DNA of 64,000 bases from Candidatus Eisenbergiella stercoravium (GTDB lineage: Bacteria; Bacillota; Clostridia; Lachnospirales; Lachnospiraceae), in contig DXHY01000077.1 of NCBI GenBank assembly GCA_019113175.1, forward strand, positions 62,001-126,000, given 5' to 3'. The translations under genes were made by a program, and so were the position numbers. The notes beneath the pieces are model-generated. The model was not told where the DNA came from, made no database searches, and saw nothing but the letters and a program-made list of their open reading frames with translations. Shown piece by piece: positions 25,790 to 33,268 of the stretch. Numbering within the stretch: position 1 is the first letter of the stretch; each line of letters opens with the position of its first letter.

Positions 25790-26542
25790 TCAGAACGCCT
25801 CCCCCACATCGCCCAGAGAAATCAGCCTGCCATCCGTTTCCGCGCGTGTCCAGGTTTCCAGGCGGGTAAACTGCACGGTCCAGAAGGGCGGCGTATCCTT
25901 TCCTGCAAAGGAAAGCAGCGCGTCAAGCAGCGCATAGGGCTTGATGTTTCCTGCACTGCTGGCATCCACCTGAAACTCCAGAATTCCGTCATGAACGGAA
26001 AGAGAAAAGATGCCTGGACGGATGTCCATCTGAGAGACGCCCTTTTTCGTTTCTTTTGTAATGAATATCTGTTCCTGGGCCAGAAAAGCGGGGATCACAC
26101 TCTCCAGGCAGGAAAAGTCCGAAAGAGAAACGCCTGCCTGCCGGACCGCTTCGTCCTGCTTCATCGCGGCGGTGTAGGATGCTGCCGCCACGCTCGCCAT
26201 GGCGTTTCCGGCATTTTCCGGAAGGCGGACGATCCGTATGATCTCAATCCCCTCCACACAGACGGCGTTCAGGCGGTCCTTCATCTCCTGCGCGTTCATA
26301 GGAACTTTTGCGGGCCTGTCGCCCGTGGGCTCGTTGACCTGAATGTCCAGATATTCGCCCCGGCTCTCCACGCCAAGTCCCAGAGGGGAGGCAAAGCTCA
26401 TGATCTGGTGCGGACTGAAACCCGAAGAATAGGCGATGTCAATTTCCGCCCTCCGGATAGCCTTCTGGAAAAAGCGCATCACATCCAGATGGCCGATAAA
26501 CCGGAGCGGCCCATATTTGGAAAACTGAATCCGAAGCTTCAT
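25790..26542 (-). CDS. TIGR03936/DUF2344 radical SAM-associated protein
   Basis: 250-residue protein of the DUF2344 family, usually fused to or adjacent to a B12-binding radical SAM protein and RNase G. The start MKLRIQFSKYGPLRFIGHLDVMRFFQKAIRRA is followed by PHQIMSFASPLGLGVES, both diagnostic. Biochemical role is not established. It lies two bases before rng and is separated from the radical SAM gene by an array of hairpins. Confidence 0.92.
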   Translation of the reverse strand: MKLRIQFSKYGPLRFIGHLDVMRFFQKAIRRAEIDIAYSSGFSPHQIMSFASPLGLGVESRGEYLDIQVNEPTGDRPAKVPMNAQEMKDRLNAVCVEGIEIIRIVRLPENAGNAMASVAAASYTAAMKQDEAVRQAGVSLSDFSCLESVIPAFLAQEQIFITKETKKGVSQMDIRPGIFSLSVHDGILEFQVDASSAGNIKPYALLDALLSFAGKDTPPFWTVQFTRLETWTRAETDGRLISLGDVGEAF

Positions 26543-26558
26543 ACTTACCTCTTTTTCC

Positions 26559-26724
26559 GCCGCCGTAAGGCGGCATTATTTTCAGGGGAGAACGCCGCTG
26601 GCGTTCTCCGGCACGAACCAACGGTTCGTGCCGGCCTCTTTTTCCGCCGCCGTAAGGCAGCATTTTAATTATAGGAATTTGCGTCTTAGCGCAAATTCCC
26701 AGGAGAAAGCCTGTGGCTTTCTCC
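26559..26724. repeat. Array of six adjacent hairpins
   Basis: Six near-perfect palindromes follow each other with hardly any spacer. Stems: GCCGCC/GGCGGC with a GTAA tetraloop (26559-26574); GGAGAACGCC/GGCGTTCTCC (26587-26609, loop GCT); CCGGCACGAACC/GGTTCGTGCCGG (26608-26634, loop AAC); GCCGCC/GGCAGC (26646-26661, loop GTAA); GGAATTTGCG/CGCAAATTCC (26674-26699); GGAGAAAGCC/GGCTTTCTCC (26702-26724, loop TGT). The first and fourth sit in a direct repeat that starts CCTCTTTTTCCGCCGCC. They fill the gap between two genes of one operon. Confidence 0.92.
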
Positions 26725-26727
26725 GCC

Positions 26728-28665
26728 TCACTCTTCCTGATGCCGGGCCGCGTATTCCAGAAGCGTCTGGGCGGAGCCGTCTTCGATCACGCCGTCGGCG
26801 TTTCGCTTCTCATAACAGATGCCACCGCCGAAGCGTGCCGCGCCGCAGCCCTGACACTGCTGCTTACAGTTTGGGGTGACCACTCCGTCAAGCGCCCGCT
26901 GCCATTCTCTTTTCAAAAATTCTTTTGTTACGCCGCAGTCCAGAAAATCCCAGGGGAAAATTTCGTCAAGATCCCGTTCCCTGGTGGTGTAAAAGCTCAC
27001 GTCGAGCCCACATTTTTCAAAGCAGTCCATCCAGATATCATTGTGGAAATACTCTCCCCAGGAATCATAGATACAGCCCCTTTCGTAAGCCATACGGATG
27101 ACGCGGGAAAGTCTGCGGTCTCCTCTTGCGAACACGCCTTCCATCACACTCACATCCGCCTCGTGCCAGTTGTATTTGATTCTTTTCTGGTTCAGCTGCT
27201 CATGTACCGCCTGCCTGGTGAGCCGGGCCTTGTCCAGAAATTCCTCAGCCGTGTTCATGGCTGCCCACTGGAAGGGGGTGAAGGGCTTGGGGATGAAGAA
27301 AGAGGTGCTCGCCACAATCTGGATCTGGCCGGTGCGTTTCTCCTTCGGCACGGTTTCAAAGAAGGTAGCCGCGATCTTGTTGCAAAGCTCGGCGATGCCG
27401 CGGATATCCTCCCCGGTTTCCGTGGGAAGACCCAGCATGAAATAAAGCTTCACCCTGGTCCAGCCGCCTTCAAAGGCCATTGCGGCTCCTTTCAGGATGA
27501 CCTCCTCGGTCAGCCCCTTGTTGATCACGTCGCGCAGCCGCTGGCTTCCCGCTTCCGGCGCGAAGGTCAGACTGCTTTTCTTCACATCCTGTACTTTTCC
27601 CATGATGTCCAGAGAAAAGGCATCGATGCGCAGAGAGGGAAGGGAAATGTTTACCATTTTTTCCCGGCAGGTGTCCATCAGGAAGGTAACCAGCTCCTCC
27701 AGATGGGAATAATCGCTGGAGCTTAAGGAGCTTAAGGTGATTTCCTCCTGCCCGGTGCTTTCCAGCATATCCACCGCGTATTTCTTCAGCATGTCGATGT
27801 TCCGCTCCCGGACAGGCCGGTAGAGCTGTCCTGCCTGACAGAAGCGGCAGCCGCGGATACAGCCCCTCTGAATCTCCAGGGTTACCCGGTCCTGGGTGAT
27901 CTTCATGAAGGGAACCACCGGCTTTTTGGGATAATAGGTGTCCGTCAGATCCATCTGGATCTGCTTGACAATTTTTCCCGGAATGCCCTCCACGGACGGG
28001 GTAAAGGACGCGATGGTTCCGTCCTCATGGTAGGAAACCTCGTACAGAGAAGGCACGTAAATCCCGGGAATCTTCGCCGCACAGGTCAGAAATTCCCGGC
28101 GGGTCCATCCGCCTTTTTTATATTCCTGATACAGATCCAGCAGCTGCCGGTATATGGTCTCCCCCTCTCCGATATAGAAAAGGTCGAAAAAGTCCGCGAT
28201 GGGTTCCGGATTGTAGGTACATGGGCCGCCGCCAATCACGATCGGGTCGTCTTTTCCACGGTCTGCTGAAAGGAGCGGAATGCCCGACAGGTCGAGAACC
28301 TGGAGGATGTTGGTGTAGCACATTTCATATTGAATGGTGATTCCAAGAAAGTCGAAATCCTTTACCGGATCCTGGCTTTCAAGGGCAAACAGCGGGATGT
28401 GCCGCTCACGCATGATCTTATCCAGATCCACCCAGGGGGAATAGACCCTCTCACACCACACGTCGTCCCAGCTGTTGAACATGTCGTAGAGGATCTGGAT
28501 TCCGAGATGGGACATGCCGATTTCGTACACGTCCGGGAAGCACATGGCAAAACGGATGTCAACTTTTTGGGGGTCCTTCATCACTGAGTTGACCTCGCCG
28601 CCGATGTAGCGGGCGGGCTTTTCAATTTCCAACAGAATTTCGTCGCTTAAAGCAAGTTTTCTCAT
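26728..28665 (-). CDS. B12-binding-type radical SAM protein (TIGR03960 family)
   Basis: 645-residue radical SAM protein. The Fe-S cluster motif CxxxCxxC is Cys269-Cys273-Cys276 in RGCIRGCRFCQAGQ, after an N-terminal cobalamin-binding-like region with GIPLLSADRG and VIGGGPCTYNPEP. FAPEAGSQRLRDVINKG and SGIPLL-type text fit the YgiQ/TIGR03960 group. The exact reaction is unknown. The gene starts the rSAM-DUF2344-rng-nudix unit. A decayed copy of its first 350 bases lies at 22.7-23.1 kb. Confidence 0.92.
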   Translation of the reverse strand: MRKLALSDEILLEIEKPARYIGGEVNSVMKDPQKVDIRFAMCFPDVYEIGMSHLGIQILYDMFNSWDDVWCERVYSPWVDLDKIMRERHIPLFALESQDPVKDFDFLGITIQYEMCYTNILQVLDLSGIPLLSADRGKDDPIVIGGGPCTYNPEPIADFFDLFYIGEGETIYRQLLDLYQEYKKGGWTRREFLTCAAKIPGIYVPSLYEVSYHEDGTIASFTPSVEGIPGKIVKQIQMDLTDTYYPKKPVVPFMKITQDRVTLEIQRGCIRGCRFCQAGQLYRPVRERNIDMLKKYAVDMLESTGQEEITLSSLSSSDYSHLEELVTFLMDTCREKMVNISLPSLRIDAFSLDIMGKVQDVKKSSLTFAPEAGSQRLRDVINKGLTEEVILKGAAMAFEGGWTRVKLYFMLGLPTETGEDIRGIAELCNKIAATFFETVPKEKRTGQIQIVASTSFFIPKPFTPFQWAAMNTAEEFLDKARLTRQAVHEQLNQKRIKYNWHEADVSVMEGVFARGDRRLSRVIRMAYERGCIYDSWGEYFHNDIWMDCFEKCGLDVSFYTTRERDLDEIFPWDFLDCGVTKEFLKREWQRALDGVVTPNCKQQCQGCGAARFGGGICYEKRNADGVIEDGSAQTLLEYAARHQEE

Positions 28666-28777
28666 ATCAAAACACCTTAATTTTTATGCAGATACAAGCA
28701 TAATTTTCTGAATTGTATTCTCCGTTTCAAGGCTGCTGTCAAGCGCTTTTACAGGAGAAAATTGACAGACTGTATAA

Positions 28778-28806
28778 ATTGTACTATAGGATGATTGTTC
28801 TGTCAA
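28778..28806 (-). promoter_or_regulatory. Sigma-A promoter inside an inverted repeat
   Basis: Minus strand: TTGACA (28801-28806), 17-base spacer, TACAAT (28778-28783), about 110 bases before the radical SAM start. The opposite strand carries TTGACA at 28762-28767 with a weak TATAGG 17 bases on. The two -35 boxes form the arms (TTGACAGA / TCTGTCAA) of a dyad spanning 28762-28806. Confidence 0.75.
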
Positions 28807-28884
28807 AGTGATATTCATGTGCTGTTTTTAATCATTTCAGCAACATTTTATCAGGTTTCAGCTTATGGCGGGGAATAGAATTCC

Positions 28885-28926
28885 GAAAAAAAGAAAGCCC
28901 CAACCCCTCATGAAGAGGGGCAGGGG
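28885..28926 (-). terminator. Terminator of the RiPP operon
   Basis: CCCC-AA-CCCCTC / GAGGGG-CA-GGGG stem (28898-28926) with an ATGAA loop and a 2x2 internal loop. On the minus strand it runs into CTTTCTTTTTTT. It lies 25 bases after the stop of the last gene of the operon. Confidence 0.85.
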
Positions 28927-28950
28927 AATTGAAATGTCAGAGACACTTTT

Positions 28951-30357
28951 TCAGTCTGCGCTCTGAAGCTTCCGGACTGCCTTTTCAGCGGTCTCTCTTA
29001 TTTTGTCGGCATAGCCGCCACGGAACAGCATACAGACGGCTTTATCTTGCCCCATAATATTATCAGGATCGTACTGCAGGGCGCTTCCGCGGCATCCGCC
29101 CGCGCATTGCCAGCGGTATTCGCAGGAGCGGCACTCCGCGTTCCGGTCAAGATATTCGGAGAGGCGCGTATTGATGAGCTCCATATAGCTGGAATCGCTT
29201 AAGCCTTTCGCGAGCCCGATATCGGTTATCAACGGATAATCCTCCTGCATGGGCAGCGCCGAAAGCGGCATACACGGGAGCATGCGTCCTTCAGGCGATA
29301 TGTACAGCGTCTGGCGCGCGTGGCCGCATATAACGGCGTTTTCGCACGGCTCATTGCCTTCCTGCTTCTGAGAAGGGATCTCCCAGTCTGTTTTGGCCCT
29401 TCTGCAGGAGAAGAAGCCGCCAAGCATGATAGAAACAGGCATGCCGTCCTCAAAAAACTGCGGGATATATTCAAGATACGCGTCGTACAGCTCGCGCAGG
29501 CTGATCGAATAATCCGCGCTGTATCTGCTCCATAATTCGGTATCTGATACCGGATTTGTTTTAAGGCTTCTGCAATGGTGCTTCGCGAGAGTGTTGACGC
29601 TTTGTCTTAAAAGATGTAAGTTCCCTTTATGCAGGCACATCTCTGAGCCGGTCGGGAAGCCCATTTCATGGCAAAGGTCGAACGCGTCAAGGACGATTTT
29701 TCCGGCGTTCGGGATGCCGCGAAGCCAGTCGTGCCATCCGTCGTCGCCGTCGTAGCTCATGTTAAATTCGGGATGGACGCCCAGCCTGTCGAGCGCGGTC
29801 AGCAGCTCTTTTGTGACGAGATTTCCGTTGGAATATATCTGGGAAATGACTACGCCGTTTTTGACGAACAGTTCTACGATTTCAAGAAAATCTTTCCTCA
29901 CGAGCGGTTCGCCGCCCGTAAGCGATACTTCGCCAATACCGCAGTCGACTATCTGCCGGGCGATATCCATGACGGTTTCGTGCGGAAGTTCTCCGTATTT
30001 CGCGTCCGGCGCCGACATATAACAATGCTTGCAGCGGAAGTTGCATTTTCCCGTGATCGACCAGTGAGCGGTACGTATGTAACGGTTTCCGTATTTTTTA
30101 TAAGCCTGTCCTTCTTTTAATTTCGAAGGAGTATCGCACGCATGGACAATCCCTTTTTCTTCAAGCTGTCTGACTGTTTCACGAGACTCGTCCGTGATAA
30201 GCGGAAGCGACAGGTCTATCGTGCCGTCGCACATCTCGAGCGCGTGAAAGGCTTTGCCGTTAAAAAAGATAATGTCGTTGTACGGTCTTTTAACAAGGCA
30301 GTAAGGCAGTTTTTCATAACCGCGGAGCATATATTTTTCATCAAGCAGATAATACAT
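28951..30357 (-). CDS. Radical SAM/SPASM peptide maturase B
   Basis: 468-residue radical SAM enzyme for a ribosomally made peptide. The N-terminal ~80 residues (FHALEMCDGTIDLS, then a helix) look like a PqqD-type peptide-recognition domain. The SAM cluster is Cys105-Cys109-Cys112 (GKCNFRCKHC), followed by SLTGGEPLVR. The C-terminal SPASM domain shows the full ligand pattern: C-x12-G-x4-C (CGHARQ to GRMLPC), then CRSCEYRWQCAGGC (C-x2-C-x5-C-x3-C) and a last Cys in AVCMLF. This pattern is shared by sactipeptide, ranthipeptide and related maturases. It lies two bases after the CxC-repeat precursor, its likely substrate. Confidence 0.92.
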   Translation of the reverse strand: MYYLLDEKYMLRGYEKLPYCLVKRPYNDIIFFNGKAFHALEMCDGTIDLSLPLITDESRETVRQLEEKGIVHACDTPSKLKEGQAYKKYGNRYIRTAHWSITGKCNFRCKHCYMSAPDAKYGELPHETVMDIARQIVDCGIGEVSLTGGEPLVRKDFLEIVELFVKNGVVISQIYSNGNLVTKELLTALDRLGVHPEFNMSYDGDDGWHDWLRGIPNAGKIVLDAFDLCHEMGFPTGSEMCLHKGNLHLLRQSVNTLAKHHCRSLKTNPVSDTELWSRYSADYSISLRELYDAYLEYIPQFFEDGMPVSIMLGGFFSCRRAKTDWEIPSQKQEGNEPCENAVICGHARQTLYISPEGRMLPCMPLSALPMQEDYPLITDIGLAKGLSDSSYMELINTRLSEYLDRNAECRSCEYRWQCAGGCRGSALQYDPDNIMGQDKAVCMLFRGGYADKIRETAEKAVRKLQSAD

Positions 30358-30359
30358 AT

Positions 30360-30764
30360 CTATACCTTTTGAATATCCATTTCTCCCCAGCCCTTACATT
30401 CTGGGCGGTAGCCAAAACCTTCGAGAACGCAAACGCAGCGAGAGTTGCCGGCTTTAGACTCCCCTCCGCCTCCGAGAACGCAAGCGCAGGCTTTGCCCAA
30501 CCAGTCTGCTTTGCCGCCGCCGCCAAAAGCGCAAATACACGATTTCCAACCGCCGGAAACGGCCATGAGCTCTTCCTCATCGAGTTCGCCCGCAGGCATT
30601 TCAAAATCAGCTTCTGTGAGGGAAATGCCTTCGTCCTTTGCCAGTTCAATCGTCCTGGAGATGACTTTATCTTTGTCCTCTTCGTTCTGAAGCTCCTGGA
30701 GCTCTTTTGCAAGTTTGTCGTCGGCGCTTGCCTTCTGTAAGAATTCTTTTAAATTGTCAGTCAT
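30360..30764 (-). CDS. Nif11-type RiPP precursor with three 17-residue CxC repeats
   Basis: 134-residue precursor. The leader (residues 1-72) is helical and acidic like Nif11/NHLP leaders (NLKEFLQKASADDKLAKELQ) and ends in the double-glycine motif LMAVSGG. The core (73-134) carries CIC at 76-78, CAC at 93-95 and CVC at 110-112, so the units repeat exactly every 17 residues. The first two continue with a GGGG run, the third diverges and adds Cys123. The repeats are also visible at DNA level. The two-base spacing to maturase B and the Gly-rich loops suggest several modified turns per peptide, for example thioether links, but the chemistry cannot be read from sequence. Confidence 0.88.
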   Translation of the reverse strand: MTDNLKEFLQKASADDKLAKELQELQNEEDKDKVISRTIELAKDEGISLTEADFEMPAGELDEEELMAVSGGWKSCICAFGGGGKADWLGKACACVLGGGGESKAGNSRCVCVLEGFGYRPECKGWGEMDIQKV

Positions 30765-30776
30765 AATAATCTCCTT

Positions 30777-31106
30777 TTAAAAAATCGCAGATTTCAGCCG
30801 GCTGAGAGCCGTCTCTTCCGCATCCTGACGGCAGGAAAGCTTCCCGTTGATATAGCGCAGAACTTTTTCATGGTAATCCCTGTAAATGGCTTCTCTTTCT
30901 GCAATGTCAGACATTTTTCCGTCCTCCATCAGGGAAAGCTTTTTCCGGAAATTGTCTGCCTCTCCGGCCGCATTGACAAGCTCCAGGTCATTATCGGCCA
31001 AAGCCTGCCCCTCGTATCGGCGCTCCGTTTCCGATATCATGGCGTCCAGTCTTTTGTTTCCCTGAAATCTCTGATAGTCGAACAGAGCCTTCAGAACCTT
31101 TTCCAT
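30777..31106 (-). CDS. 109-residue orphan protein of the RiPP operon
   Basis: Predicted all-helical, highly charged soluble protein (LFDYQRFQGNKRLDAMISET, later LIEDGK-type and ISGKL-type stretches) with no leader motif, signal peptide or membrane segment and a single Cys. I do not recognise a family. AAAGGAGGT lies ten bases before its ATG, and it is followed 12 bases later by the CxC precursor, so it is made with the peptide. Possible roles are leader binding, chaperone or immunity, but none is shown. Confidence 0.7.
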   Translation of the reverse strand: MEKVLKALFDYQRFQGNKRLDAMISETERRYEGQALADNDLELVNAAGEADNFRKKLSLMEDGKMSDIAEREAIYRDYHEKVLRYINGKLSCRQDAEETALSRLKSAIF

Positions 31107-31182
31107 GTCCTTTTTGACCTCCTTTTCTCCGGCATTGAGCGGGCCGGTGATTTAGAATCCGGTCAAATCCGCTAAAATTCCA

Positions 31183-32646
31183 TCAGGCATATGGACCGAG
31201 TGAGGCGAGAATTTTTGCCATATTTTCCGGCTCGCCCGAACGGGACATGTTTCCTGTTTCAGACAGACAGCGGTACGGCTTTGAAGCCTTTGCGAAAACC
31301 TCATCGGCTTTCTGCATATATCCGCCCTTAAAAAAGGCACACTTGGCCGGATCGTAATGACGGTACTCCTTCGTAAAAGCAAAAGTGATGGCGCGGCAGC
31401 CTCCCATACAGCATTTCCAGTACTGACACGACTGACAGACCGTATTTTCCTTTAAAATATCAGCCACGGGCATGGTCACCTGCGCGAGATATTTCCCGTC
31501 GCTGAGCAGCTCGTGCAGAGGCTGCTTTTTGACATTCCCCAGGCTGATTCCCAGATGGGAAAACGTGCCGGACAGCTGGTTGCAGGGATATACTTCCCCG
31601 GTATAGGATACCGCCACGGTTCCTCTCGCACCTTTGCATGCCGGAATGTTGTCACGATAACTGCTGCAGCCGGTCTGTACGGGATGGAAGTAATAGGCTC
31701 CTTCCGGCTGACGGTAATGCAGAAACTGCCACAGGTCCATACTGATTTTGAAGTCGCTCTGCACACAGCGCTCAATGAGTCTGAGCATTTCGTCATAGTA
31801 TTCCATGATGCCCAGGGTCGCGTTCCCCGCGTTTTCCAGCCAGCGTGAGCTTTCCGTCGTACGGATGATCCGCACCTCATCTACGCCGATGCTGTCAAGC
31901 AGAGCCACCGTATCATACATGACAGCCAGATTTCTTTTGTGCACGTTGGTCTGCGCGCGAACCCGAAATCCCCTGGCTTTGGCAAGGCGCATGGCATTCA
32001 GCGCTTTCTCTTCCGCTCCGGCTACGCCTCTGAGCCAGTCGTGATGTCCTACTCCGTCGTAGCTGATTTTAATCTCCGTATCCATACCCAGCGCCTGGAA
32101 TTCATCCAGAATGTCCTCTGTCAGAAAGCTGCCGTTGGTGTTCAGCTCGCTCACATGGAGTCTGCGCCTGGCGCATTCCCTGACGATATCCATAAAATCC
32201 GGATGGAGCATCGGTTCGCCGCCTGTGAGCGTTATGGTCTGTATTCCGCAGCGTTCGCATTCATCCAGCAGCGCCAGACATTCCTCCCGGGAAAACTCTC
32301 CCATCATGGGGGAATTGTCAGCCGCCATAAAGCAATGCCTGCAGTTGAAATTGCACTTTCCCGTAATGGCCCAGTTGAGGGCTGGAAAATAACGATTGTC
32401 ACAGGAACGGACCCTGGACCAGCGGCTCCACCTTTCTCCGGGCTTTGCCGGATGGATAAAGCCTTCCTTTTCAAGCTTTGACAGCAGGGAGGAAGGGGCA
32501 AGCTCCGTTTCTCCGTCACATTGGGAAAGGAGCTCAAATATCTCTGGCTCCAGCTTTTGAGCGTATTGATAGCCATATATATAGTACGCGTGCGGAACCA
32601 GCTTCCATGAACGCAGCGCTATGTTTTCATTCAAAACATATTTCAT
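31183..32646 (-). CDS. Radical SAM/SPASM peptide maturase A
   Basis: 487-residue enzyme, same design as maturase B but clearly divergent. The N-terminal recognition-like domain has FELLSQCDGETELA. The SAM cluster is Cys98-Cys102-Cys105 (GKCNFNCRHC), then TLTGGEPMLHPDF. SPASM ligands: CKGARG to GEVYPC (C-x12-G-x4-C), CQSCQYWKCCMGGC (C-x2-C-x5-C-x3-C), and Cys in AKCAFFKGGY. Start ATG 32646 is chosen for its GGAAGGGG site. It follows precursor A by about 95 bases, so the operon pairs each precursor with its own maturase. Confidence 0.92.
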   Translation of the reverse strand: MKYVLNENIALRSWKLVPHAYYIYGYQYAQKLEPEIFELLSQCDGETELAPSSLLSKLEKEGFIHPAKPGERWSRWSRVRSCDNRYFPALNWAITGKCNFNCRHCFMAADNSPMMGEFSREECLALLDECERCGIQTITLTGGEPMLHPDFMDIVRECARRRLHVSELNTNGSFLTEDILDEFQALGMDTEIKISYDGVGHHDWLRGVAGAEEKALNAMRLAKARGFRVRAQTNVHKRNLAVMYDTVALLDSIGVDEVRIIRTTESSRWLENAGNATLGIMEYYDEMLRLIERCVQSDFKISMDLWQFLHYRQPEGAYYFHPVQTGCSSYRDNIPACKGARGTVAVSYTGEVYPCNQLSGTFSHLGISLGNVKKQPLHELLSDGKYLAQVTMPVADILKENTVCQSCQYWKCCMGGCRAITFAFTKEYRHYDPAKCAFFKGGYMQKADEVFAKASKPYRCLSETGNMSRSGEPENMAKILASLGPYA

Positions 32647-32740
32647 AAGTAGTCCCCTTCCTGCTTTTCCAATTTCCGGATGATTCAATTTCATACGATC
32701 CGGTTCCTGAATCCTGTTTTACGGTCTGAGAGGCCGGAGA

Positions 32741-33037
32741 TCAGCCCGGCGGATAGTAGGACGGATCTTCCGCGCAATGAGTTCCTTCTGTGTAACCGGA
32801 CCATTTGGGAGAGCCTGAACGGCAGCCGCCGGCCACGTCTTCAAGCTCATTGTCTGAAAGCTCGCCCTTTTGATTCTGCTTTTCCTTCAGAAAAGCTTCC
32901 GCCTCTGCCGCTGTCGCTTCGCAGTCGTGGGCCTTGAGAAAGTCTTCAAGAGTACCCTCCCTGGCAGCTTCGGCAAAGGCTTTTTGCAGTTCGTCGCTGC
33001 CGATTATCTCGTTGTACAGGTTTTCGAGTGTTTTCAC
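32741..33037 (-). CDS. Nif11-type RiPP precursor A
   Basis: 98-residue precursor from a GTG start. The leader begins KTLENLYNEIIGSDELQKAF, a textbook Nif11 start, and ends DNELEDVAGG. The core of 27 residues contains only two Cys (CRSGSPKWSGYTEGTHC) and a Tyr-Tyr-Pro-Pro-Gly end, so it is quite unlike the CxC-repeat precursor. AAAGGAG lies nine bases before GTG 33037. An in-frame ATG at 33154 also has a very good AAAGGAG site and would add 39 non-family residues. Which start is used is uncertain. Confidence 0.85.
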   Translation of the reverse strand: MKTLENLYNEIIGSDELQKAFAEAAREGTLEDFLKAHDCEATAAEAEAFLKEKQNQKGELSDNELEDVAGGCRSGSPKWSGYTEGTHCAEDPSYYPPG

Positions 33038-33183
33038 TTCGGTTTGCTCCTTTCTTTTTAATGATATATATTTATTGCTGTGAACAGCCATGAGATAAAA
33101 CCGTCCCGACGGCTGGTTCCCATATCCCGGGATCACAGCCGCCTCCGGCGACATGGAAATCTCCTTTCACAATTCAACTTTTT

Positions 33184-33210
33184 CTGTTCTATTTCTTTAT
33201 ACGAAACAGA
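33184..33210. promoter_or_regulatory. Dyad in the precursor A upstream region
   Basis: TTCTGTT and AACAGAA arms flank a TATAAA-containing centre in the 231-base gap before precursor A, just downstream of A/T homopolymer runs (33225-33255). It is a possible operator with an internal promoter, giving the peptide genes a transcript of their own. No clear -35 is seen. Confidence 0.35.
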
Positions 33211-33268
33211 ACGGAAAAAACGGCACTTTTTTTAAAAAAAATAAAAAATTTTTTCGGCTTCACCTTTC

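Noticed and set aside
26559..26724. Hairpin array as integron attC sites or a CRISPR array
   Set aside because: No attC core sites, no integrase next to it, no regular repeat-spacer pattern; stems differ in sequence.
24525..27726. Plus-strand open frames of 323 and 337 codons opposite rng and the radical SAM gene
   Set aside because: Antisense artefacts of conserved minus-strand genes.
30360..30764. CxC precursor as a SCIFF (six cysteines in forty-five residues) peptide
   Set aside because: SCIFF peptides have a different short leader and Cys spacing. This one has a Nif11-type leader, seven Cys and a 17-residue period.
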